Part shown: one piece after another, positions 44,423 to 54,182 of the stretch
How the letters are laid out: the number at the start of each line of letters is the position of its first letter
How positions within the stretch are numbered: position 1 is the stretch's first letter
NCBI GenBank assembly: GCA_000827325.1
Contig: KN832882.1
Location: 818,689 to 882,688, forward strand
DNA: 64,000 nt
Origin: Oidiodendron maius Zn
Lineage: Eukaryota; Ascomycota; Leotiomycetes; Myxotrichaceae
Direction of reading: 5' to 3'
Program-made: the position numbers and the translations under genes
The notes under the pieces: generated by a model
The model's input: only the letters and a program-made list of their open reading frames with translations
Databases searched by the model: none
What the model was told of the DNA's origin: nothing

Positions 44423-47400
44423 ATGGCTAGTCAGATTCCTCTCCACGATGCAGCTAGCGCAGGCTCACGAAGAAATGTTCGCCAGTTCCTCCGCAAAGGC
44501 GCGGATATAAAGGCAGTCGATAAGGACGGCCGAACTCCTCTCCATAATGCAGCTCGCGCAGGCTCAAAAGACGCTGTTCACAGGCTCCTCCTTGAAGGTG
44601 CAGATGTAAAGGCAGTAGATAAAGACGGCCGAACTCCTCTCCATGACGCAGCTCGTGCAGGCACAAGAGATACTATTCGCAGGCTCCTCCTTGAAGGTGC
44701 AGATGTAAAGGCAGTGGATAAGGACGGCCGAACTCCTCTCCATAATGCAGCTCGCGCAGGCACAAAAGGCGCTGTTCACAGGCTCCTCCTTGAAGGTGCN
44801 NNNNNNNNNNNNNNNNNNNNNNNNNNNNNNNNNNNNNNNNNNNNNNNNNNNNNNNNNNNNNNNNNNNNNNNNNNNNNNNNNNNNNNNNNNNNNNNNNNNN
44901 NNNNNNNNNNNNNNNNNNNNNNNNNNNNNNNNNNNNNNNNNNNNNNNNNNNNNNNNNNNNNNNNNNNNNNNNNNNNNNNNNNNNNNNNNNNNNNNNNNNN
45001 NNNNNNNNNNNNNNNNNNNNNNNNNNNNNNNNNNNNNNNNNNNNNNNNNNNNNNNNNNNNNNNNNNNNNNNNNGGACGGCCGAACTCCTCTCCATAATGC
45101 AGCTCGCGCAGGCTCAAAAGACGCTGTTCACAGGCTCCTCCTTGAAGGTGCAGATGTAAAGGCAGTAGATAAAGACGGCCGAACTCCTCTCCATGACGCA
45201 GCTCGTGCAGGCACAAGAGATACTATTCGCAGGCTCCTCCTTGAAGGTGCAGATGTAAAGGCAGTGGATAAGGACGGCCGAACTCCTCTCCATAATGCAG
45301 CTCGCGCAGGCACAAAAGGCGCTGTTCACAGGCTCCTCCTTGAAGGTGCAGATATAAAGGCAGTAGATAAAGACGGCCGAACTCCTCTCCATGACGCAGC
45401 TCGCGCAGGCACAAGAGACACTGTTCGCCTACCCCTCATGGGAGGTACAGGCTCAGAAAACGCTGTTTCCTTGCTCCTCCATGAAGGTGCAGATGTAGAG
45501 GCAGTAGATAAGGACGGCCGAACTCCTCTCCACGACGCAGCTCGCGCAGGCTTAGTAGACACTGTTCGCCGGCTCCTTATAGGAGGTGCAGATAGAAAGG
45601 CAGTAGATAAGGACGGCCGAACTCCCCTCCATGATGCAGCTTGTACAGGCTCAGAATTTACTGTTTACTGGCTCTTATTTGAAGCTGCAGATATAAAGGT
45701 AGTGGATAAGGACGGCCAAACGCCTCTCCACGATACAGCTTACGCAAACCCAGATAATGCTATTGACCAGCTCTTCTATAAAGGTGCGGATATAAATGCA
45801 GGAGATAAGGACGGCCGAACTCCTCTCCACAATGCAGCTCGCGCAGGCTCAAAAGACAATGTTTCCTTGCTCCTTATAGGAGGTGCAGATGTAAAGGCAG
45901 TAGATAAGGACGGCCGAACTCCTCTCCACGATGCAGCTCGTGCAGGCTCAGAAGTCACTGTTCGCCTCCTCCGTAAAGGTGCAGATGTTAAGGCAGTGGA
46001 TAAGGACGGCCGAACTCCTCTCCACGATGCAGCTCGCGCAGGCTCAGAAAATGCTATTGACCAACTCCTCCACGAAGGTGCAGATATAAAGGCAGTGGAT
46101 AAGGACGGCCGAATTCCCCTCCACGATGCCATCTCTGCGAACCTAGCCAGCATTACTTGTCTGTTCGTCCACCTAGGTGCGGAGAAGTGCGATCTTAATG
46201 AATACGGACTCTTAGCCCTCCGGAAATCCATTAGCGCTCAGTCTCTGCCTAAGTCCGAGGATCCTTTATTGCTTACACATCCTGATTCCAAAGTCCACTG
46301 TTTTGGTCTTTCTTGGGATGGGCGGAAAACCTATGAGGAATGCAATAGCCATATAGGCGATGTATTGACAATATCAAAGACAAAATCACAAAGACATAGT
46401 TATATTGCTAGGTCGGTATCCGAATATCTTGCCGAAATTCATCCTAATTGCGGCTTGCCCTTACTAGAATGGATTACGCGGGTTTGTGCTGCTTGTGCTC
46501 ATGGGCCCACCGAGAGACTTCGTCCGCAAAGCTGCTATTTGCGAGTGTCGCCACACCACGAGCCAAAGAAATCATTTTACCAGGATGGTGTGGCTATAAC
46601 TGGCCTTGTAGAAGCTCAAAGGCTTACACTACTCGTCTCTGCAGAATCTGAGGCCTCTATGTCGGAAGTCAAATCTGCCTTAACCTGGATGCTCGCCGTC
46701 CTCCAACCGCGCCCGAAGAATGCTAAAGGCTTACTCTATCTTCATTTAAACGAAAATTTCCTAGAAAGGGGCATACCTGAGCCTGTAGAGTTTAGACCGG
46801 AAAAACCTGATCGGTATTGCTGGATGGAACTGTTCAGCGACGGTGTTGTCATGGGAATTCCACCGGCTGCCGAAGTAGCTATCGATATTGCTACTGAGGG
46901 TCTGGAGATAGAACTGGATCTCCTTGTAGAACTTGCAGCCGTGGATCGACAGACCACAATAAAGGGTGGCATCACGATGATGTATGGTTTTGACACAGCT
47001 ATTGTTCCGCTAGCGCCTGCTGAAGCCAGACGATGGCATTTCATAACGACGAAAGGAAGACAGATTACGCCAAGGCGCGCTGAGAATGAATTGACCGAGC
47101 GTAAGCTCGATACCATACTGTTGGCAAGTCAGTATCTTCTTGGGAAAGTCTATATTGGTTGGTGTCCTAATCCTGTCGTCGGAATTTGTTCCGATGTATT
47201 GAAGATGTTTGCTAGCGAAGTCATGAAGCCTTCTGGTGTTCCAGCTGTCGAGAAGCTAGAGGAACAACCTGAGCGGAGCTCGGGTAAAGATTTATCATTC
47301 TCCCCTCGACTCGGTTTTCTTGGATCTTCTCTAGGCTTCTCTACCGGAATTAAAAGAGAAAAGAAGTACAGAAGAGTTGTTGTAATTACTACACGTACGA

Positions 47401-48278
47401 GAGAAAATAATTTTGAGAGTGTTCTTACATCAGCAATACGGACACCATCCATCTTGTGGGATAGTAGGCATCAAAGAGCATCACTCTTACCAGCAATCTC
47501 GGTTTTAGCTTTTGCTTCGCTTCGTTACATCGAGTGGGAAAAGTACAGCTTTCAGAAAGAGCAAAATGGAAAACTGGAAAAGGCAGCTATCTACTATTCC
47601 ATCGACATGAAGAACACCGGGGGCGAGGCTCGAACTGTCCTCAGACGAAACAGTTCCTTAGTAGTCGATACAGCTAACGGCGAACCCGTCACTGGGCCAT
47701 TAACATTCGAAGACATTGCGAGAGATATATGGGAGGGAATGTGCGATGGTGAGGATCTGTGCGTTGGCGAGCTAAGTGGGCTCAATCTCGAAGATAACCA
47801 AGGCATCTTTGGATACGACCTGAGCGAAGCGATGTGCCGGAGAAGAGTCCAACTCCGAAAGTTGCAGTGCCTTCCAGCAATGAGAAGTTGGACACCTCTT
47901 TGCCAGGGCCACAGGTTACAAGTAATATTCTCGCAATATGTTGGTGAGGTACTAAGCTGCGGATGTGACACTCCGGATGGCTTAGCAGCTGACCAGCAGC
48001 CTGCTAAAGGCACCTTGACCTGTCTACTTGATGATTTGAGATCATTTTACGGCGCAAAATGGAGCATGCTTGCCCAGTACTCCTGCTCGAACGGATTGCC
48101 AATTGGTGAGAAATTTGAATGGATCCCGCAAGGGTATGTGCTTGGAGACGGTCATAGCTCCTGCAGTCGTCGAATGTTTCAGTCAATTACTAAGAAAGCA
48201 AGCAAGAAGCAAAAGAGGCCTACAGATGTGAGCACATTTTGCTTGCCAGGGGATCAGCGTTTAATTCGCTTTGGGTAA
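44423..48278 (+). CDS. Large ankyrin-repeat protein with near-identical repeats (contains assembly gap)
   Basis: ATG 44423 begins a protein whose first part is a run of 33-residue ankyrin repeats built on D-G-R-T-P-L-H-D-A-A-R-A-G. The array is cut by Ns (44800-45073) and continues in a different frame after the gap, showing that the gap size is only an estimate. The right side is open to TAA at 48276-48278. After the last repeat (about 46130) come some 710 residues I do not recognise: a region beginning with H-C-F-G-L-S-W-D-G, one with G-G-I-T-M-M-Y-G-F-D-T, another with T-R-T-R-E-N-N-F-E-S-V-L-T, and a Lys-rich end. No NACHT, protein kinase or phospholipase motif is visible. The stop overlaps a good GTAAGT donor and is followed by a short hydrophobic frame. 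Protein-protein recognition by the repeats is likely; an immune or allorecognition role is inference. Confidence 0.82.
44524..46200 (+). repeat. Tandem 99-bp repeats encoding ankyrin units
   Basis: GAC-GGC codons of successive units start at 44525, 44624, 44723, then after the gap 45075, 45174, 45273, 45372, 45513, 45612, 45711, 45810, 45909, 46005 and 46104. Spacing is 99 bp except for one 141-bp unit (45372-45512) and one 96-bp unit (45909-46004). Several units are nearly identical at the DNA level, including silent sites. The block 44524-44799 is identical to 45074-45349. Confidence 0.93.
44800..45073. other. Assembly gap (274 N) inside the ankyrin array
   Basis: A run of 274 N. The 276 bp on its left equal the 276 bp on its right, and 274 is not compatible with the 99-bp repeat phase (21, 120, 219 or 318 would be). 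The stated length is therefore not real, and the gap may be two unmerged overlapping contig ends. Confidence 0.95.
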
Positions 48279-49153
48279 GTGATATGGCTGTATTTTAGAC
48301 TCTTCATAGCTCTAGTGGTTTACCTTTTGAGCATGTTTACATCTGTATATGATCTCCTGAGCAGGTTACAGTAATGTATAGCCTCTTATCTAAGACTTTT
48401 ACCAGTTTAGGTACAGTGGGTTCCGATAAGTCAAATTAACAGGAAAGTGAGGAATATTTATAGCCTTCAGAGATGATCAGGTTCGGAGCCAGCTCCTTCG
48501 TTGAGTTTATGTAAAGGATGAGGAGTTGAGTCTTATGCTCGACACACCCGAAACCCTAGATTCGTCTATGCCTCCTCCTTTTTCGTTAGGTGAGTGATAC
48601 AGGGCGACAATAGTGCAATATCTCTTCCTGGCCACCGGATTCGTTAAAGGAGGAAATATCTGACACATCTTCGCGGATTGGAAATAGAAGTTAACTCATT
48701 TCCCCCCGCACGATATCTATATGCTCTGTGAAAGGTTTTATGCACTTTTACAATCGATTTTTAGTGGCTATAAAGTTAGGTCTCGCCAGGTATCTCCGAC
48801 CATCTTCAGCCTCACCTTGAAATGTAGGAGACGAGGTTCCACTTTCGTGCTAATTTCAGACAAGGCCCTACCCGCGAGGCGATATCACCTCTTCTGCCAA
48901 TAGCGACCGCGTCCACGGGTGCAATACACTTTCTTCTTCATTGGCCGACTCGGTTTTATGCACTATTCGTCAATTGGTTGGCGAACTTAATGCACTTTCG
49001 CTTATTGGCCCTGTCTTGCCCAAGGCCGCAGTCCAACTCACCGTCCACGCAACTGCAATTGTGGTTTTATACAAGGCTAGCCCAGGACACCGTGCCATCT
49101 CCTCAAAGTCCACAGCACCTCATTGATACTGGTGCTGCTGCAAATATGGGAAG
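48279..49153 (+). promoter_or_regulatory. Upstream region of Clr5-domain gene with CCAAT repeats
   Basis: 875 bp without a complete gene. The left end may hold the last small exon of the ankyrin gene (to 48374). At 48923-48946 and 48989-49010 an imperfect direct repeat of about 22-24 bp (AAT-x-CACTTTC..ATTGGCC) carries inverted CCAAT boxes, and a third ATTGG lies between them at 48973-48977. Such boxes bind the HAP complex in fungi. Confidence 0.45.
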
Positions 49154-52100
49154 ATGCCTCCCCTTCGTCCCCTTGCTGCAAGACCAGCAGACTCATTAGA
49201 CTGGACGCCAGTGCAGCCAAACAATCCTGCGACAAAACAGACCCGCCATCGCCATACAGATGAGGAATGGGAGCAGCAGAAGCCGACAATATTCCGGCTT
49301 TTCACTGAGGGAGCCACAAGGGAAGATATCGTCAGAATTTTGGGAGACTCCCCGTATAACTTCAAAACATGGTATCACTTGTCTGATCACCCTATCTGTC
49401 TTCCATGGTGCTGACAAAGTGAAAAGCCGCCGTAAATTTTTCCTTAAACTCAAAGACTGGAATGATGAGGGAAACCGGAAACGACGTAGGGAGGAAGACG
49501 GCGGGAATCCTGGGATCCTGTCAAGAAGCAAATTAGTAGTGCCCGATGATAAAATCATGCCCTCTGCAAAGCGGCAAGCCATTCGTGCAGTTGCGGGCTC
49601 AGCTTCTTCAGGTATGCTCTAGCACGACCGATTACACCCAGGCTGACTCAATATCTCAGCAGCAGTACCAGATGATATTACCAATAAGACAGACAACCAG
49701 GATCACGTCGCACTACCCCAATCACCAAAGAGCCCAGTAGTCAGCTGTCCGCCTTCTGATCATGCCGGGCCAGCAAACCATCATCAGACTGAAGACTCCA
49801 TTGCCGGTGTGCAGAAGTTCTTCCAAGGTGCTGAGAGCATCAAAACTTCTGATGAGTGGTCCTCGGATATTCCAATCTCGATCCGTCCCGAAGTCGTTAA
49901 CGATATAGAATCCAGCGGCGAGTGGACTGCTCATCTAGATATATTATTTGGCAGTTTTGAAGACGAACCTTCCTCTGTCGCTTGTGCATCAGTAGTGACA
50001 GACTCCACTTACTCACATCAATTGCCAAAGACCTTTCGTCTCAAAGAGATCAATCCAGAGTCAGTACCAGTTCACCAGCATTGCAGAAACCGGCTTGCTA
50101 ATATAAAACATCGTAGTGGTACCTCTCACAATTACGACATCTTAACAGATCGTTCATATCTCGGAGAGAGCATGTGCGACCAATGCGCATCTGATAACGA
50201 AAGAAGGTCAAAACCCATCTTCGAGGTTTCAGTGTCCCAGCAACGGCTAGATGTTACCATCCTCAGCCAGGATCTATACTCATATCTCGAGAAAGTCTTA
50301 CAAGTAGGACTTGGAGGGGTAAACGAAACATTCGACGGCCGAGTGCTGCTAAAAAGTTACACCTCCCTTAAGACACACCTCGGCCAACTTCTCCGCTCTA
50401 GCCATGTCGCGAAGATAAACCAAGGCCATATTGAAGAGCGCGCACTCCTTGTAGAAGGGTTTATAACCAACCTTAAAGCATTCAATAACTTTAACCTCCA
50501 AGAACTTCATGATAGCGACCATTTAGACGATCAGCTTTGGCAAGTCTTTACTCAACAGCAGGTCGAGTGCGGCATGGAAGCACTTGACCTGGCATTCACT
50601 GCGATAGACGCGCGCGAGACAGCGAGACTTCAGACACAGACACACAAGGAGTCATCCCCAGCTTGCCTGTCGATAACACCTGAGTTGGAATGGAAGGTCC
50701 GACTGACGGGGGTGTGTATCCCTTCAGACGAGTGGGAGAGGGAATACCTCCAACTCGAGGAGCTACTGCATTTTGACGAGTTTGAGGATATGCAAACCAC
50801 GGGCCCGATGTATCACCGGCTGCGCAAGGGGTGCGAGCGAGAGTGCATCGTGAACGAGATGCAGAAATTCAAGTGGGACACGGAGGAGCGCGAGTGGATG
50901 ATACGTACATGGGAGAGAGGGAGGACTCGATGCCTGTGCTTTTTGGATCCGGCCGTATGCATACGGCATGAAGAGTGCGGGCCTTTTTGGCGCACAGCAT
51001 ACATGCCCATCTCCATGAGCGCGTGGAGAAGGAAGATACGCAACTGGATGAAGTTCAAGAGAGAGGCACGAGAGCGGATGATGTATGAGGTGGAGAAAAT
51101 CGTATGGAACCCGGTGATAATGATACTCGGGATGGAAAAGCCGCAGTGTGACAGTGAAATGCACGAGCGGATGATGCGTAAATGGGGGGAGGAGACGGGC
51201 TGGCATAGACGTTCGTCCATCCCCGACTGTAATATGTTTGTGAATGTCGACGAATGTGCATTGTGGATCCGGAGCAAGAAGGAAGAATGTGAGATGGAAC
51301 AGCTTGAACAGGAGGTCCGGAAGTGGATCGCGGACGAGATGGAGAAGCTTGGGTGGGCCACAGAGTGGCGCGAATGGGTGATGCGCCTCTGGAGAAAGGA
51401 GAGCGTGATACGGCAGCGCATGCGGAACCTCCTGTGCGAGATAGGGAGGCACGAGTGGGAAGGGAAGGTACGCGGGTGGATGAAGACTGAGAGAGAGAAG
51501 TATGGGTGGATGCTGTGTCATATGGACAAACGCGAGTGGGATAACGATATGCGCGTGTGGCTGATGCAACAATGGGAGAGAAGGATGCCCATGTGCATGA
51601 CATTCGAGACGGAGATAGAGAGGCAGGGATGGGAAAGGGAGATTTGCAAGTGGATGGAACATGAGAGGGAGGTACGCGAGAAACTGAGATGTCTGGATAG
51701 GCGTTCAGCAAGGGACACGCGTGAGGAAGCAAGGCTAAGGAAGTTCCATTCGAACTTCATCAGTCAGTATCAACTACTCAAGCAAGCCACCAAGCATCTC
51801 TTGACCGAACTCCACCAACTACCCGAGCAGATAGAGTCCCATAGAGAGGCATGGGATGTTGCTATGAGGACAATGCGAGGACTGTCCCGACTTGAGCGTC
51901 CAAAATGTCTCATGGATGCCCTGTGCTTCCTATGCGTCTCTAGAGCTGTGGCAGAGACTGTGGGGGATAATGGAAGTTCGTACATATCTGCATTTAATGA
52001 GGGTTTGGAGCAATGGAGATCAATGTTCCCGGAGATCGACAAGGTGGCATGGCTCATGTGGCAAGTTACGCTTGGATCTATGCCGGACGATCAGCCAACT

Positions 52101-52691
52101 GCCGAGCAGCATGATGCAATGTTGCGGCTACGTTATTCCGTCGCTGAACTCATCGAAACGGCCAATGGGTTGTTCGATACTGAAAATTTGAATGAGCACG
52201 ACGAGGTGGATCAAGACCAACCATTTCATCAATTTACCGCAAGCAAAATCCCCAAAGCTGCACCTGACATCGAAGTCTCGGATCCTCCTAACATAGCAAC
52301 AGAAAAGGAACGGCTAGATCAGGTCATAACTCGTCTTGAGAAGAGAACACAAGGAACCGCTTCCTTCAACGTTGTCATACTGGTGGCTAGTATCATATTT
52401 GCGCTTGTCGTCCACGCCATGCTAGGTTAGTTCATCCCAGAGTCAGAATTATCGACTCGCCGTACTCATGTGCATCCAGGTCTTGCCCACATCTTACTTA
52501 CCAAGGCACACGGCGTCGCTAATCCATGGTATACGGAAATGGCACCTGCTACTTGGCCAGAGAGGCAGCCAAATCACTCCTCCACAGCGCAAAATGCGCC
52601 ATGCGAACTTGCATTGGAAAGTGTGGTGGATGTTGATAGACTCCATGCCGATTTAGCTGCGGGAAAAGTTTCCTCCACGGCGATCGACTAG
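49154..52691 (+). CDS. Clr5-domain protein with Trp-rich repeats and C-terminal membrane segment
   Basis: Exons are 49154-49371, 49427-49611, 49660-52425 and 52480-52691, in frame for about 1126 aa. The N-terminus holds a Clr5 domain (T-D-E-E-W-E-Q-Q-K-P-T-I, then L-F-T-E-G-A-T, then after intron 1 F-F-L-K-L-K-D-W-N), a fungal DNA/protein-binding module. Low-complexity sequence follows, then a helical region with L-D-V-T-I-L-S-Q-D-L. Residues about 490-815 form a striking Trp-rich, charged repeat region (see findings). A helical region and a single hydrophobic segment (V-V-I-L-V-A-S-I-I-F-A-L-V-V) lie near residue 915. Exon 4 adds about 70 residues after the membrane segment; without it the frame stops at 52430. 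Intron 1 ends in AAAAG. The combination is not one I recognise. It lies downstream of the ankyrin gene on the same strand. Confidence 0.75.
50727..51700 (+). repeat. Trp-rich degenerate repeat region (protein-level)
   Basis: Inside exon 3 of the Clr5-domain gene, units of very roughly 40-45 residues recur with the pattern W-x3-(I/V/M)-x2-W-(M/I/L), a charged stretch, then a further W: W-R-R-K-I-R-N-W-M, E-Q-E-V-R-K-W-I, W-E-G-K-V-R-G-W-M, W-D-N-D-M-R-V-W-L and W-E-R-E-I-C-K-W-M. At the DNA level the CGCGAGTGG-type core recurs, so the units probably arose by old duplication. Confidence 0.65.
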
Positions 52692-53033
52692 CAACGGAGA
52701 TCATATAGCGATTGAGTAGAGCACGCCAAAACATCCGCTGTATAGGTGTATGGGATTTATAGAATTAACTAGTAGCTCAGAGATGATATTACCCGTGATC
52801 GGTGAAGAGAGACCTCAGTCGGTATTTACGTGATGGCCCAAGCAGAGCGCTTGTCGAGTACTGTGGATCACCAACTCAGATGAGTCACTCTAGAATCTTT
52901 CATCTCCGTGCCATTTCACCGACTCCGTTCATCCAAGTCGCTCAAGTGATTTCTGCAACGTGACTTTTGGATGCTGGCTTAGAGGGACAGAAGACAAAGG
53001 TAGAATTTCTATAGCGACCACCGCATAACGAAC
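52692..53033. other. Intergenic upstream of GNAT gene
   Basis: 342 bp, no gene seen. Confidence 0.4.
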
Positions 53034-53864
53034 ATGCTGTGCGCTACAAGTGATACAGCAAGGCTGCTTGAGGAAGCGGATATCATTCACTTGACCCGGC
53101 AAGTTGAAGTATGCAGCCAATTCTTCTCTGGTCAGGAAATCCGCGCACAACCCGTTGGTCATGGCATTGCGGGAGTCACCGTCACAGCGTTTGGGAGGAA
53201 GCTGAATCACGTCGTTGGATTTGGGATGGGCGGACCAGTCTCCGAGGATGACCTCGCCGCGGTTGAGAGACTGTTCGCGGAAAAACGTCTTCCAATAGAG
53301 ATTGACCTCTGTCCACATACAGATGCGACAGCTCTTGAAGTATTGGCCCTGCGAGGATATACTGTTAATGGCTGGATCAATAGCTATGTACGAATCCTCA
53401 CAGAGAGCGATCTTCAGGAAGTGGATATCCCAGGAATCCAGATATATCGGGTTACTCCAGAGAGATCCGACGAGTTCCCAAGCATTTCAGTCGCGGGATA
53501 TAGAGATGGTGGTCGGCTGGAGTTACTCCTTGAGACGCTTGCGCGATGTGCAGTACTGCGTCCAGATACTCATCTGTATTTCGCATCTATCGACGGGAAA
53601 ATAGCAGGATCCGCTGGCCTTGCACTGATCGAGACATCAGGAGGAAGAGTTGCTCATCTTTATATTGACAGTACTCTACCAGAGTATCGGGGACGCGGGA
53701 TTCAAGCTGCCTTACTGAAGGCACGATTGTCGGATGCTAGGAAAGCCGGATATGATGTAGCATCTGTTGCAGCTCGACCTACGAGCGTTAGCTCCCGGAA
53801 TATCGAGCGGGCCGGCTTCAGCCTTGCATATACCAAGGCCACATTTGTGCGGAGCTTAACTTAA
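53034..53864 (+). CDS. GNAT-family N-acetyltransferase
   Basis: Acetyl-CoA-dependent acyltransferase, 276 aa in one exon. The acetyl-CoA-binding motif A is clear: A-H-L-Y-I-D-S-T-L-P-E-Y, then R-G-R-G-I-Q-A-A-L-L (around residues 217-227; the R-x-x-G-x-G/A signature), followed by a helix with A-R-K-A-G. Motif B follows with S-S-R-N-I-E-R-A-G-F. The strand before motif A (I-D-G-K-I-A-G-S-A-G-L-A) is also typical. The N-terminal half has a second, degenerate GNAT-like region (E-V-L-A-L-R-G-Y), suggesting a tandem-GNAT layout. The substrate could be an amine, an antibiotic or a protein; nothing nearby decides it. Confidence 0.9.
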   Translation: MLCATSDTARLLEEADIIHLTRQVEVCSQFFSGQEIRAQPVGHGIAGVTVTAFGRKLNHVVGFGMGGPVSEDDLAAVERLFAEKRLPIEIDLCPHTDATALEVLALRGYTVNGWINSYVRILTESDLQEVDIPGIQIYRVTPERSDEFPSISVAGYRDGGRLELLLETLARCAVLRPDTHLYFASIDGKIAGSAGLALIETSGGRVAHLYIDSTLPEYRGRGIQAALLKARLSDARKAGYDVASVAARPTSVSSRNIERAGFSLAYTKATFVRSLT

Positions 53865-54182
53865 GCTAGCTACTTGATGGTAGATTCTAGCTTCTATCTA
53901 AGATGTTCTATTAAAATATCTTACCAACACTCTAGAATTCTGATTCAGCAATTGTATATACCCGAGCCATGCTCAATTTGCAAGGTGTTTTATGGTGCCA
54001 TGCCCGTGTAACAATCGTGGAAAAGGATAACTTATAGTTACGCGCCATATTCCATATCCAATGTGCTGATAAATATGAGCCCTATATCGAGCAGTCGATT
54101 GCCAACAAAACGGATCACCCGCAATATAGCATTTGCGTTTAAATAGAGAAGAAAATCATATATGCTGGGAAGAAACATGTGA
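53865..54182. other. Convergent intergenic spacer
   Basis: 318 bp, AT-rich, between convergent stops of the GNAT and Zn2Cys6 genes; no gene seen. Confidence 0.4.

Noticed and set aside
44745-44799. Apparent separate start for the large ankyrin frame at 44745
   Set aside because: It reads the repeat DNA out of the ankyrin frame and only joins the true frame through the Ns. The ATG at 44423 gives proper repeats, so I treat both sides of the gap as one gene.
44454-45562. Several minus-strand open frames across the ankyrin repeats
   Set aside because: Mirror frames of the 99-bp repeats; repetitive and without start context or independent support.
50763-51662. 299-codon open frame on the minus strand, opposite the Trp-rich repeat region
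   Set aside because: Its His/Pro/Leu/Ser-rich product has no family resemblance. The absence of stops follows from the GAG/AAG/TGG/ATG-rich codons of the plus-strand gene, which is supported by splice continuity and the Clr5 domain.
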